A stretch of DNA of 64,000 nt from Ehretia macrophylla (Eukaryota; Streptophyta; Magnoliopsida; Boraginales; Ehretiaceae): the NCBI GenBank assembly GCA_037974665.1, contig CM075783.1:20368762-20432761 (forward strand). Direction: 5' to 3'. How positions within the stretch are numbered: position 1 is the stretch's first letter; each line of letters begins with the position of its first letter. Below the pieces are notes generated by a model. It was not told the origin of the DNA. It saw only the letters and a list, made by a program, of their open reading frames with translations, and did not search any database. The position numbers were made by a program, and so were the translations under genes. Below, piece after piece: positions 1 through 9,708 of the stretch.

Positions 1-1367
1 TTCAAACTTAGCTTTGTCCTATTTCTGGGAAACATGTTCAGAACTGGCAAAACTAGTTACCGACCAATTTTCACGTATTTGCAACATCATTTACCTAGCC
101 AAAATCACCTCGCACCAACAAGAAAAAAAGCTGTTACAAAACCGATTTCATCTATCATCACCTTCTAGCCAAAATCTTGCCATGCATGGATATAAAAGCT
201 TATGAACACACATATATCTCAAGTACAGAAGTAAAGATAGACATTTAAGAGCATGCATATGGTTTTTTAAAAGATTTTCAAGAAGTTTTAGCCCTCACCT
301 TAGCAAAACAACAAGAAGATGCACAAGACTTTGATGAAGCTCAAAGTTGACTCTTTTCCTTGCTTAGCCGAGACACCACTCGATTTTTCTCTAGTGTCCT
401 AGCTTAGTAATCAAGTTCTTAGTAAGTGCATGTGGTTAGAACAAGAAGAAAAGAAATGGAAGCTAGCAAACTCACCTAAACCGAAATGGAAGTGCTAAAG
501 GCTTGCATGTGCATTTCTTTGCTCCTAGCTTTGCTTGGTCGGGTTCCTTGCTGCTTGGAAGTCTTGAAGGGCCTTAGGATGAAGAACTTAGCTATGGAGT
601 CTATAATATTCAGCTAGGGCCGAGAGAGAGAAAGAAGAATGAGAGGGAGAGAGAAGAATGAGAGGAAAATGAGAGAAATGAAAGAAAAATGAAAGCCTTG
701 CAATTGTTGAAGCATATGTCGGCCTTGAGCTTTGAAATTCAGATTTTTGTGTCTTCAAGATGCATCATTTGAAGTGTTTAGCATGGGCAAGGAGCTTATG
801 TCGAGATTGGTGGAGCTTGGTAGAGTTTTTGAGCTATTTTTTTATTGCTTTGTGTCATAGAATTGTCTAGGTTCATTTTAAATTATGCAAAGCAAGCACA
901 AGGCACACAAGGTGGTCGGCCAAGGCATGAAAAATGCTGAATCTTTGTCATCTTTTGAGCATTAATTAATTGTGTGTTTGAAAGTGCAAAAGAATAAGGA
1001 ATAAAGAATAAGGAATGTCTAGCTTTTTGTGAAATTTTATCTTCTAGTGGGTTAAATTAGTAATTTAATATTAGTTAGTGGGATTTGTAGGATTAATTAT
1101 TGATCTAGTGCTTCGTGTAAGATGCTTTCTTGATTAGCGTGTGGGTACGCTTTCCTAGGTTTAGGGCACGCACTACGAGGTAGGGCACAAATTACGAGAC
1201 GAAAGCACGTTTCCCAAGTAAATACACGCAACCCTAAATAAATGCACATAATTCAATGCAAGGCACACAAAACAAAACACGATTCTTAAACCTAGGTCAA
1301 GGCACGCAAATCTAGGCCAGGGCACACGAAACGAGGTATCGCACGTAAATCGAGGTCGGGCCTCACA
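1..1367 (-). repeat. 3' LTR of the first Gypsy element (partial)
   Basis: This stretch repeats about 8352-9708 with small indels. The right copy lacks about 20 bases around GGTCGGGTTCC and carries a short extra ATAGAATTGTC duplication. It ends ..GGGCCTCACA, which on the element strand is the LTR start TGTGAGGCCC. It is non-coding. The outer part is missing because the window starts inside the LTR. Confidence 0.93.
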
Positions 1368-1380
1368 TCCTCCCCTCCTT
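1368..1380 (-). other. Polypurine tract of the first Gypsy element
   Basis: On the minus strand this reads AAGGAGGGGAGGA and abuts the TGTGAGGCCC start of the 3' LTR. That is the position and composition expected of the plus-strand primer. Confidence 0.85.
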
Positions 1381-1407
1381 AAAAGAATTTCGTTCTGAAA
1401 TTCAATA

Positions 1408-2560
1408 TTACCTTTGAAATAAAGCTGGATACTGTTGCTCTATCTGGTCTCGCCTTTCCCACGTTTCTTCTTCAACTCCATGATGATCCCACAACACTTT
1501 CACCATCGGTATAGTTTTGCTGTGCAATTCCCAATCTTGCTGGTCTAGGATCCGAATGGGCTTCTCCTCATAAGACAAGTTCTCCCGAAGCTGCAACGGC
1601 TCTGGCTCCAAGATATGCGATGGATCAGGGTGATACTTCCGTAGCATTGAAACATGAAAGACGTCGTGGATATTGGAGAGGTTTTGGTGTAGTGCTAGGT
1701 GATACGCTAACTTGCCAACCTTTTCAATTATCTCAAATGATCCTACAAACCTTGGGCTCAACTTTCCACCCTTGCCGTGTTTAATTAGTCCCCTCCGGGG
1801 TGATATCTTCAAGAATACCTTGTCGCCGATCTCAAACTCTAGACTCCGTCTCCGTCAGTCTGCGTAACTCTTTTGCCTACTCTGGGCGGTAAGCATCCGT
1901 TTCCGGATGAGGTGGATATTATCAATAGTCTTCATAAGTTCAGGTAGAAGGGTCGGGTCGAAAGTTTTCGTTTCACCTACTTCATCCCAGTAAATTGGGG
2001 ATCGACAGTTACGTCCATACAATGCCTCAAACGGTGCCATTCCGATAGTGGCCTGATAACTATTATTATAAGCGAACTCCGCTAGAGACAGATATTTCCC
2101 CCAACCTTTCCCGAGGTCTAAAACACACGCCCTCAGTATATCCTCCAGAATCTGAATAGTTCTCTCTGATTGTCCATCAGTCTGAGGGTGATAAGCCGTG
2201 CTGAAATTCAACTTCGTTCCTAAAGCTTCTTGCAATCTCTTCCAAAATCGGGAAGTAAAACGAGGATCCCTATCCGATACAATACTCACAGGCATCCCGT
2301 GTAATCTTACAATTTCTCAGGACTATCCTCCTTGTTCATCGGTAAGAAGTGCACTAACTTAGTCAATCTATCCACTATAATCTAAACGGCGTCATGTGCC
2401 TTTTGTGACCTAGGCAGGTCCATAACAAAGTCCATTGTTATATGTTCCCATTTCCATTGAGGAATCTCTAACGGCTGAAGTAAACCTGCTGGTCGTTAAT
2501 GTTCTGCTTTGACTCTCTGGCAAGTCAAACACCGTGCCACAAACTCCGCAATCTCTCTCT
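1408..2560 (-). pseudogene. Gypsy integrase core and chromodomain-like C-terminus (broken)
   Basis: This is the 3' end of pol, for insertion of element cDNA into chromatin. 1855-2295 holds the second half of the integrase core ([24 protein letters not shown] with the catalytic E, then the [10 protein letters not shown] segment). 1408-1812 continues in the same frame after one stop codon (1855-1857) with the GPF/E-like region (PRFVGSFEIIEKVGKLAYHL) and a chromodomain-like tail ending in WERRDQIEQQYP. The zinc-finger half and the first catalytic D lie near 2340-2600 in another frame and contain stops. In this lineage the tail is thought to steer insertion toward particular chromatin. The enzyme is not producible from this copy. 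Confidence 0.9.
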
Positions 2561-2587
2561 TCATGTTATTCCACCAATAGTGTTGCT

Positions 2588-3426
2588 TCAAATCCCGATA
2601 CATCTTTGTTCCGTAGGATGAATAGTGTATCTTGAATTATGGGTTTCTTCAAGAATCTTCTTTTTTAGCTCTGGCTCAATAGGAACACAAATCTGATTCC
2701 TAAACCTCCAAACACCATCATCATGAAACTTAAAATCTGTGTTGCTTTCTTTAATCTTCTGAAACTGTTGGTCCTTCTGTTGAGCCTCTCGTAATTCAGA
2801 CAACAAGGTCGATTGAACCTGTGTAGTGGCAAAAAGTAACCATTTTCGAGTCAATTGTGGTTTCCACAAAAATGCTTCCTCCAACAACTCCTGCACCTTG
2901 ACTTCCAGTTTTGCCATGCTCGCTTTCCTACTTAAGGTATCTGTAACTACATTTGCTTTACCGGGTACATAATTGATTGTGCAGTTATAATCATCCAAAA
3001 GCTCCATCCACCGCCTTTGCCTCATATTCAACTCTTTTTGTGAGAACAAGTATTCAAGCTCTTGTGATCAGTAAATACCTCGAACATGTTACCCCACAGA
3101 TAGTGCCTCCATTTCTTGAGTGCAAACACAATAGCCGCTAACTCCAAATCATGCGTCGGGTAGTTCAATTCATACGGCTTCGGTTTCCTAGAAGTATAAG
3201 CAATCACTCTACCATTCTACATCAACATATAACCCAATGCTTCCTTTGAAGCATCGCTATAGATTACAAAACCTTGACTCCCTTCAGGCAATGCAAGAAT
3301 AGGTGTAGTAGTCAATCTTTTCTTCAACTCTTGGAAGCTGTTCTCACACTTATCATCCCACACGAACTTTGTTTTCTTTTGAGTGAGATTTGTAAGCAGT
3401 CCTGCGATCTTTGACAAATCCTTCAT
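2588..3426 (-). pseudogene. Gypsy RNase H and integrase zinc-finger remnant (frameshifted)
   Basis: 3217-3426 encodes the RT connection and RNase H start (FVWDDKCENSFQELK, then FVIYSDASKEALGYML with the catalytic D). 2588-3049 encodes the end of RNase H (RRWMELLDDYNCTINYVPGKANVVTDTLSR) and the start of the integrase zinc finger. The two ORFs lie in different frames. The intervening 3050-3216 still encodes recognisable RNase H residues (TDHKSLEYLF-like) but is interrupted. Compared with an intact Tekay-type pol the domain order is complete while the frame is lost at least twice. Confidence 0.88.
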
Positions 3427-3479
3427 GAACCTTCGATAATAGCCGGCTAGACCAAGAAAACTCCGAACCTCCTGTAACG

Positions 3480-4840
3480 TTTTCCAACTTCTTCTAAGAC
3501 ATCACTGCTTCTATCTTTGCTGGATCCACTGCTATTCCTTCTTGGGAAATGATAAGCCCCAAAAATGCAATCTGCTACAACCAAAATTTGCACTTGCTAA
3601 ACTTTGCATACAATTGATGCTCTCAAAGTTTCTGCAATACCAATCGTAAATGTTGTTCATGCTCAGCCTCGGATTTTGAGTATACCAAAATATTATCAAT
3701 GAAGATCACCACAAATTGGTCCAAGTAGGGTTGAAACACCCTGTGCATCAAGTCCATAAAAGCTGCAGGGGCATTGGTTAGTCCAAATGGCATCACCACA
3801 TATTCATAATGCCCATATCTTGTCCAGAAAGCCGTTTTAGGCACATCCTCCTTTTTGATCCGCAACTGATAGTACCCTTGCCTCAAGTCGAGTTTTGAAT
3901 ACACTTTGGCTCCTTGAAGTTGATCAAATAGCTCGTCGATCAGTGGAAGTGGGTATTTATTCTTGACAGTCACTTGGTTCAATCCTCGGTAATCGATGCG
4001 TAGCCTCAACGTTCCGTCTTTCTTCTTCACAAAGAGGACTGGTGCACCCCACGGAGAAGAACTTGGTTGAACAAACCCCTTTTTCAACAATCCTTGCAAT
4101 TGGTCCTTCAATTCTTGTAGCTCGGCCGGTGCCATACGATAGGGGGCTTTAGATATCGGCTGGGTGCTAGGCAATAACTCTATAATGAACTCGATCTCCC
4201 GATTTGGGGGTAAACCGGACAATTCTTCTGGAAACACATCCGCATAGTCTTTGATCACTGGCATCTCCTCCAACTTAGCTTTGTTCGACGACTTGTTGAT
4301 GAGGTAAGCTAAGTATCCACTACACCCTTTTCTCAAGGAATTCACTGCTTTCGTAGATGAAATGATAGAACTCCCGGTGAAGTCTCTTCGACCCATTACC
4401 TCTAATATTGGTTGACCAGGTACCTGGAACGTTACATTTTTTGTCCGGCAATCTAGTTGGGCATGATGCTTTGCCAACCAGTCCATCCCTAAAATGACCT
4501 CATAGTCTCGAAAAGGTAATACAATAAGATTGGCTGAGAATTCCCTATCCTTAATTTGGATTTTACATGCTTTACAAGCTGAGCTAGTAACAAGTTTATA
4601 ACCCATCGGAGTACCAACTTCTACTTCGTAAGGCAAACATATAACTCGTAGTTTCACAAGTTGCACACATAAAGGAGTAATAAATGAATGAGTAGCACCC
4701 GGATCAATTAGCACCCTAATAGGTTGATTCAGTATGAAAAATGTACCTTCAACAACAGTAGTCTCGTCTGGAAGCTTCTCGCACTCAATAGCATATGCTC
4801 GAGCCTGAACTCTAGGAACTGGAGTCTTGCCTCTACCAGC
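3480..4840 (-). pseudogene. Gypsy protease and reverse transcriptase (altered active site)
   Basis: The 363-codon ORF at 3623-4714 starts inside the aspartic protease ([11 protein letters not shown] at the beginning). It continues into RT with [57 protein letters not shown] and [12 protein letters not shown]. The polymerase motif reads FIDN (3692-3703) where the family has FIDD or YIDD, so the second metal-binding aspartate is asparagine. Downstream the RT thumb loses frame near 3480-3620. It lies in the same frame as the gag remnant, as expected for a single gag-pol polyprotein. Known family function: copying element RNA into DNA inside cytoplasmic particles. Confidence 0.93.
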
Positions 4841-5890
4841 TGGTTTACCCTAATTCTGTCCTGCTTGCCATTTAGGGCAATCCTTGATCTGATGCTGATC
4901 ACTGCCACACCGCACACATCATCCTGACTTCTTCCGGCACTGGGCCTCGGTATACCCCTTCTTGTCACAATAAGAACAGTTGATAGACTGAGTAGCAGGT
5001 GAACTACCTATGGATCTGCGGGTGGAAGAGGCTGATGGCGCTTTAGTCGGGCCATGGTTATTAACTGGACTATTCTGGCTCTGGCCCTGACTACGACTCT
5101 GGCTCTGAAATTTCCTCTGTTGACCTGAAGGCTGGTATGGTTTATTGTTCGGCTGACTCGAACCGGCTCTATCAAGTTTTCTTTTCTTAACTCATGAAGC
5201 AGCAGCAAAGAGAGCATAATAGGTATCGAAGTCATTCGAAGCCAACTGGTCCTGAATCTCTGGCTTCAATCTAGTCGTAAATTTCCACATCTTTACCTCA
5301 GGAGTACTGACCATGTATTGAGCATAGCGGGACAGTCGGTCAAAACGAGCCTCGTATTGGGCCACCGTCATGTTACCTTGGTTCAAATCCATGAATTCCT
5401 CAATCCGCCTCTGCTTGGAAACTGCATGTACATATTTCTCCTTGAATGCCTTAACAAAATTACCCCACAAGCGAGGTGTTTGATCAGATTCCTACAGTGT
5501 TTCCACAGTGTGCCACCAATGCTCAGCATCCCCGTGCAACAGAAACACAGCAAACTCCACCTTTTCTTCGTCAGTATAATCAAGTGGCTTGAAGATCCTC
5601 TCGATCTCAGATAGCCAAGCCTCCGCTTTCTCATCATCAGCTTCCCCGTGGAATTTGGAAGGGAAAAAGTCAAGAAACTCCCTCATTTTGCTATGTCTCC
5701 CGTGGTTACCATCATTCATGTTGTTGTTGTTTGCTTCCCGTGCATCTTGACGTTCCATAACTCGTGACACGCGATCCATGGCATTCACCATCATGTTAAA
5801 CATAGCTATGCCGGGATTAGTTTGACAGGCATCTCCAGTTTCTTGGGGCTCACCGCTCCTATTAGTAGTGCGGGTACTAGGGCCAGCCAT
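4840..5890 (-). pseudogene. Gypsy gag with zinc knuckles (in-frame stops)
   Basis: Capsid/nucleocapsid of the first Gypsy element. The N-terminus starts at the ATG ending at 5890 (MAGPSTRTTNRSG) and is followed by the retrotransposon-gag core: FPSKFHGEADDEKAEAWL and HGDAEHWW, then after a stop at 5492-5494 FVKAFKEKYV and GNMTVAQYEARF. A Q/S-rich linker and two CCHC-like knuckles near 4850-4990 follow, with CVRCGSDQHQIKDC well preserved. Further stops at about 5192, 4920 and 4850 lie in the same frame as protease/RT, so decay here is by nonsense mutation. No functional particle protein is expected. Confidence 0.88.
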
Positions 5891-6131
5891 CTATAGGCAC
5901 AGATTACGATGCACAATTTATTGAAATATGACAAGACAAGAATTTAATGCATAAGATATGCAACATAATATAGATACACAATTCTAGAAGCAATTAAGAC
6001 ATGATAATCACTTAAGCACATAGAACATAGAAGGCACATTTAACATTATCATACAATAACATATAGACAAGTCATCTTAATAACCTTAGGGCTTCTACCC
6101 ACGGTCTGAGAGTTAAACCCGGTTTAAACAA

Positions 6132-6148
6132 TCTAAGCTCTAATACCA
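6132..6148 (-). other. Primer binding site, initiator-Met tRNA type
   Basis: The minus strand reads TGGTATTAGAGCTTAGA, one base different from the common plant TGGTATCAGAGC site. It lies 15 bases from the TGTCATGCC start of the 5' LTR at 6164 and just upstream of gag. Confidence 0.8.
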
Positions 6149-6163
6149 TTTCTTCCTATAAGG

Positions 6164-9100
6164 TGTCATGCCCCAACCCGGCTTATAAAGGTTAGACTAG
6201 GGTGTGATCTAAACATTCAAGCCATATCTCGTATTTAATCGTTCATGAAAGTTTAACACTTACGTTTTAGCCTAAACTCCATAATTTTTCGGGAAACCGG
6301 CAGCATAACGGCTGTAATTGGGCTATTTGGTTTGACCTAATTCTCTAAACGCCTCAAATTTTTCAATCTCAAGTTCATTTCCAACTAAGATTACTATTTA
6401 CCATCAATTGAAATGCCTACTGGTTACCTCGAAGTCTCGTTTGATTAATAACCTTGCATGATACTATGTCTCGTTTGTTTGTTTGTCCTCGTTACAAAAG
6501 TACCTGTTGATCTTAACTTAACAGTGAGTACCTGCTTAAGATTGGATAGGTTCATTTTACTTAGTCCTTACATGATATTTCATAATCCTATGATAGATAC
6601 TAGCCATTGACAATAGCAAAACGATTATAGTAGTGTCTGTCTAGTTATTATCAGTACAAACCAAAATTAGACCCCAAATTATAACGGGGGTCTTTTACAT
6701 TACAAACATCAAGCAACATGAAAAGAAATAGTCTTCAAGTAGCATAGTGTTCACAAATGGCCATAATCAAGCAAAGCACAAAGGATAGACAATCATTCCA
6801 AGGAATCATCATTAGGCACGTCGTCCTCGGGTACCTGTTCTTGATCTTCTTCACCTGAGATGATAAAAGAGGGTGAGTCCTTATGAACTCAGCGAGGGGG
6901 AACGAGAACAGGTTTTGAAACTCATTTTCCGGTTCAACTTATGAAAACCCTTTTGCAAGCATGAATATATCACAATTAAGTACATAACAATAATATAAAA
7001 GTAAAGGAACACAATTACCCGTCTTTCCTCCCCGAGGTCCTCTAGGAACCAAGCGAGAGTACTTATACACATAGTGAAAATGATATGGTAAGCTTTTGCT
7101 CTTAGTTCATTTCCAGTATCAGTTGTTGCGGCCGACTTCAAATCATCCCCTTATCACGCCAAATGGGTGTACTCCGGTTGTACCCCGAAATCCTACGACC
7201 CAACTCTCTGACGAAGTCTAGCCCCCAAGCGAGAGAGGGAATTGGACAATGGTAGTCACGGTTGCACTGGCAAGCCCGATGCTGCCCGGTGTGCGTGAAC
7301 GCTACCACGCCAGAATGAAAGGTTGCAACCTTGTATGCAATGCACATTTATGACATTTAATATATCACATTAGGAGGACAACAAAGTAGTTTGCCTCCAA
7401 GCAGTCATAAGATTGCACATTGATAAGTAAACAAGCGAGGCACGATAAGACAAGTAATTTTACTTGAAAGGCACATGGAGTTATATGAACATTAAACGGG
7501 CAGCCATGTAACTCATTTCGAAGTTCACGTAATCAAATAACAAGATTATTCAACATGCAACGACATCTACGTGGGTTCGGGTACAAGAAAGGCCTACTTG
7601 TCAACATGTAATCACCAAGATCGCATTTAGGGCTAGAATGGCAACGACGGGCAGCCTACTAAACATATAATTAAACACAATATTCATAGGATCAACACTT
7701 AGTGAATTTACCTAGTCACTAGGGTTTCCATTTCGTGCTTACTCGTGCGATTAAGCCCCAAGTCAACTCAAAATCAATCTCAAGCCATGCATCGATTAAT
7801 TCAAACACCCTCAAGTATCAAAAACAGTCCACACAACATCCCAATGACACAATCCCAAGCATTTAATACAACAAGAGAAGCTACAACAATTTTTCTAAGC
7901 ATATCACTAAGTGAAACCCTCACTGCAATGGGCTGTTTTCTCATAATCATTAAGACAAGAAAAAAATCTCCAATTTCAGTGAATAAGATTTCAAATTAAA
8001 GCTTAAGAAGTTAATTAAATTCAGAAACAAACCTCGCATCATTTGGAGTTCGGGTTCAATAGTTATAGCCAAAACAGTTGGACTGCACAAAACTGTACAG
8101 ATTTGCACACATTTCAATCCTTGTCGTTTTTGAGGTCCTTAGGGTAAGATTTAGCCTTAGTCCATTTCTGACAAAAATGTCCAGAACTGAAACATCTAGA
8201 CGACACCAAATTTCATGCATTTTGGATGTCATTTACTAAATCAAAAATGGTTCGTTCCACAAGGTCAGTGAATCTGCCAAAACCTGCTTCATTTTTCCAG
8301 ACTTCCAGATTTGGATACGTTTTAATAATTTTCCATTTTGAGGACATTAGAGTCAAAATTAGCTTTGTCCTATTTCTGGGAAACATGTTCAGAACTGGCA
8401 AAGCTAGTTACCTACCAATTTTCACGCATTTTAAACATCATTTACATAGCCAAAATCACCTCGTACCAACAAGACAGAAAGCTATCACAAACCCAATTTC
8501 ATCTATCATCACCTTCTAGTCAAAATCTTGCCATGCATGCATATAAAAGCTTATGAACACACATATATCTCAAGTACAGAAGTAAAGATAGACATTTAAG
8601 AGCATGCATGTGGTTTTTGAAAGATTTTCAAGAAGTTTTAGCCCTCACCTTAGCAAAACAACAAGAAGATGCACAAGACTTTGATGAAGCACAAAGTTTA
8701 TTCTTTTCCTTGCTTAGCCGAGATACCACTCAATTTTTCTCTAGTTTCCTAGCTTAGTAACCAAGTTCTTAGTAGGTGCATGTGGTTAGAACAAGAAGAA
8801 AAGAAATAGAAGCTAGCAAACTCACCTAAACCGAAATGGAAGTGCTAAAGGCTTGCATGCGCATTTCTTTGCTCCTAGCTTTGCTTGGAAGTCTTGAAGG
8901 GCCTTAGGATGAAGAACTTAGCTATGGAGTCTACAATATTCAGCTAGGGCCAAGAGAGAGAGAGAAGAATGAGAGGGAGAGAGAAGAAATGTGAGGAGAT
9001 GAGAGAAATGAAAGAAAAATGAAAGCCTTGCAATTGTTGAAGCATGTGTCGGCCTTGAGCTTTGCAATTCAGATTTTTGTGTCTTCAAGATGCATCATTT

Positions 9101-9708
9101 GAAGTGTTTAGCATGGGCAAGGAGCTTATGTCGAGATTGGTAGAGCTTGGTAGAGTTTTTGAGCTATTTTTTTATTGCTTTGTGTCATAGAATTGTCATA
9201 GAATTGTCTAGGTTCAACTTAAATTATGCAAAGCAAGCACAAGGCACACAAGGTGGTCGGGCAAGGCATAAAAAATGCTGAATCTTTGTCATCTTTTGAG
9301 CATTAATTAATTGTATGTTTGATAGTGCAAAAGAATAAGGAATAAAGAATAAGGAATGTCTAGCTTTTTATGAGATTTTGTCTTCTAGTGAGTTGAATTA
9401 GTAATTTAATATTAGTTAGTGTAATTTATAGGATTAATTAACGATCTAGTGCTTCGTGTAAGATACTTTCTTGATTAGCGTAAGGGCACGATTTCCTAGG
9501 TCTAGGGCACGCACTACGAGGTGGGGCACGAACTACGAGATGAATGCACGTTTTCTAAGTAAATGCACGCAACCCTAAATGAATGCACGTAATTCAATGC
9601 ATGGCACACAAAACGAAACACAATTCTTAAACCTAGGTCAAGGCACGCAAATCTAGGTCAGGGCACACGAAACGAGGTATCGCACGCAAATCGAGGTCGG
9701 GCCTCACA
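6164..9708 (-). repeat. 5' LTR of the first Gypsy element (3545 bp)
   Basis: Begins TGTCATGCCCC and ends GGGCCTCACA; its right 1.36 kb matches 1-1367. Very long for an LTR and without a credible ORF. In its promoter-distal third it carries two modules also present in the other Gypsy LTRs here: a 3'-splice-site-like stretch at 6851-6898 and a GGCAAGCCC block at about 7141-7345, both reading in element sense on the minus strand. Confidence 0.92.

Larger units (their letters stand above)
1..9708 (-). mobile_element. Ty3/Gypsy chromovirus (Tekay/Del-like), minus strand, left end cut by window
   Basis: Two long direct repeats (1-1367 and the distal part of 6164-9708) flank a degenerate gag-pol on the minus strand. 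Each repeat ends in CA at its right edge, and the right one begins TGTCATGCC. An initiator-Met-type primer site (6132-6148) and a polypurine tract (1368-1380) lie at the expected inner borders. The order gag, protease, RT, RNase H, integrase with a chromodomain-like tail is that of Ty3/Gypsy, and the C-terminal YEEKPIRILD..WDHHGVEEETWE stretch resembles Tekay/Del chromoviruses. Multiple stops and at least three frameshifts make it non-autonomous. The outer left end and its target duplication lie outside the window; the 5 bases after the right LTR are AAATG. Confidence 0.93.
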
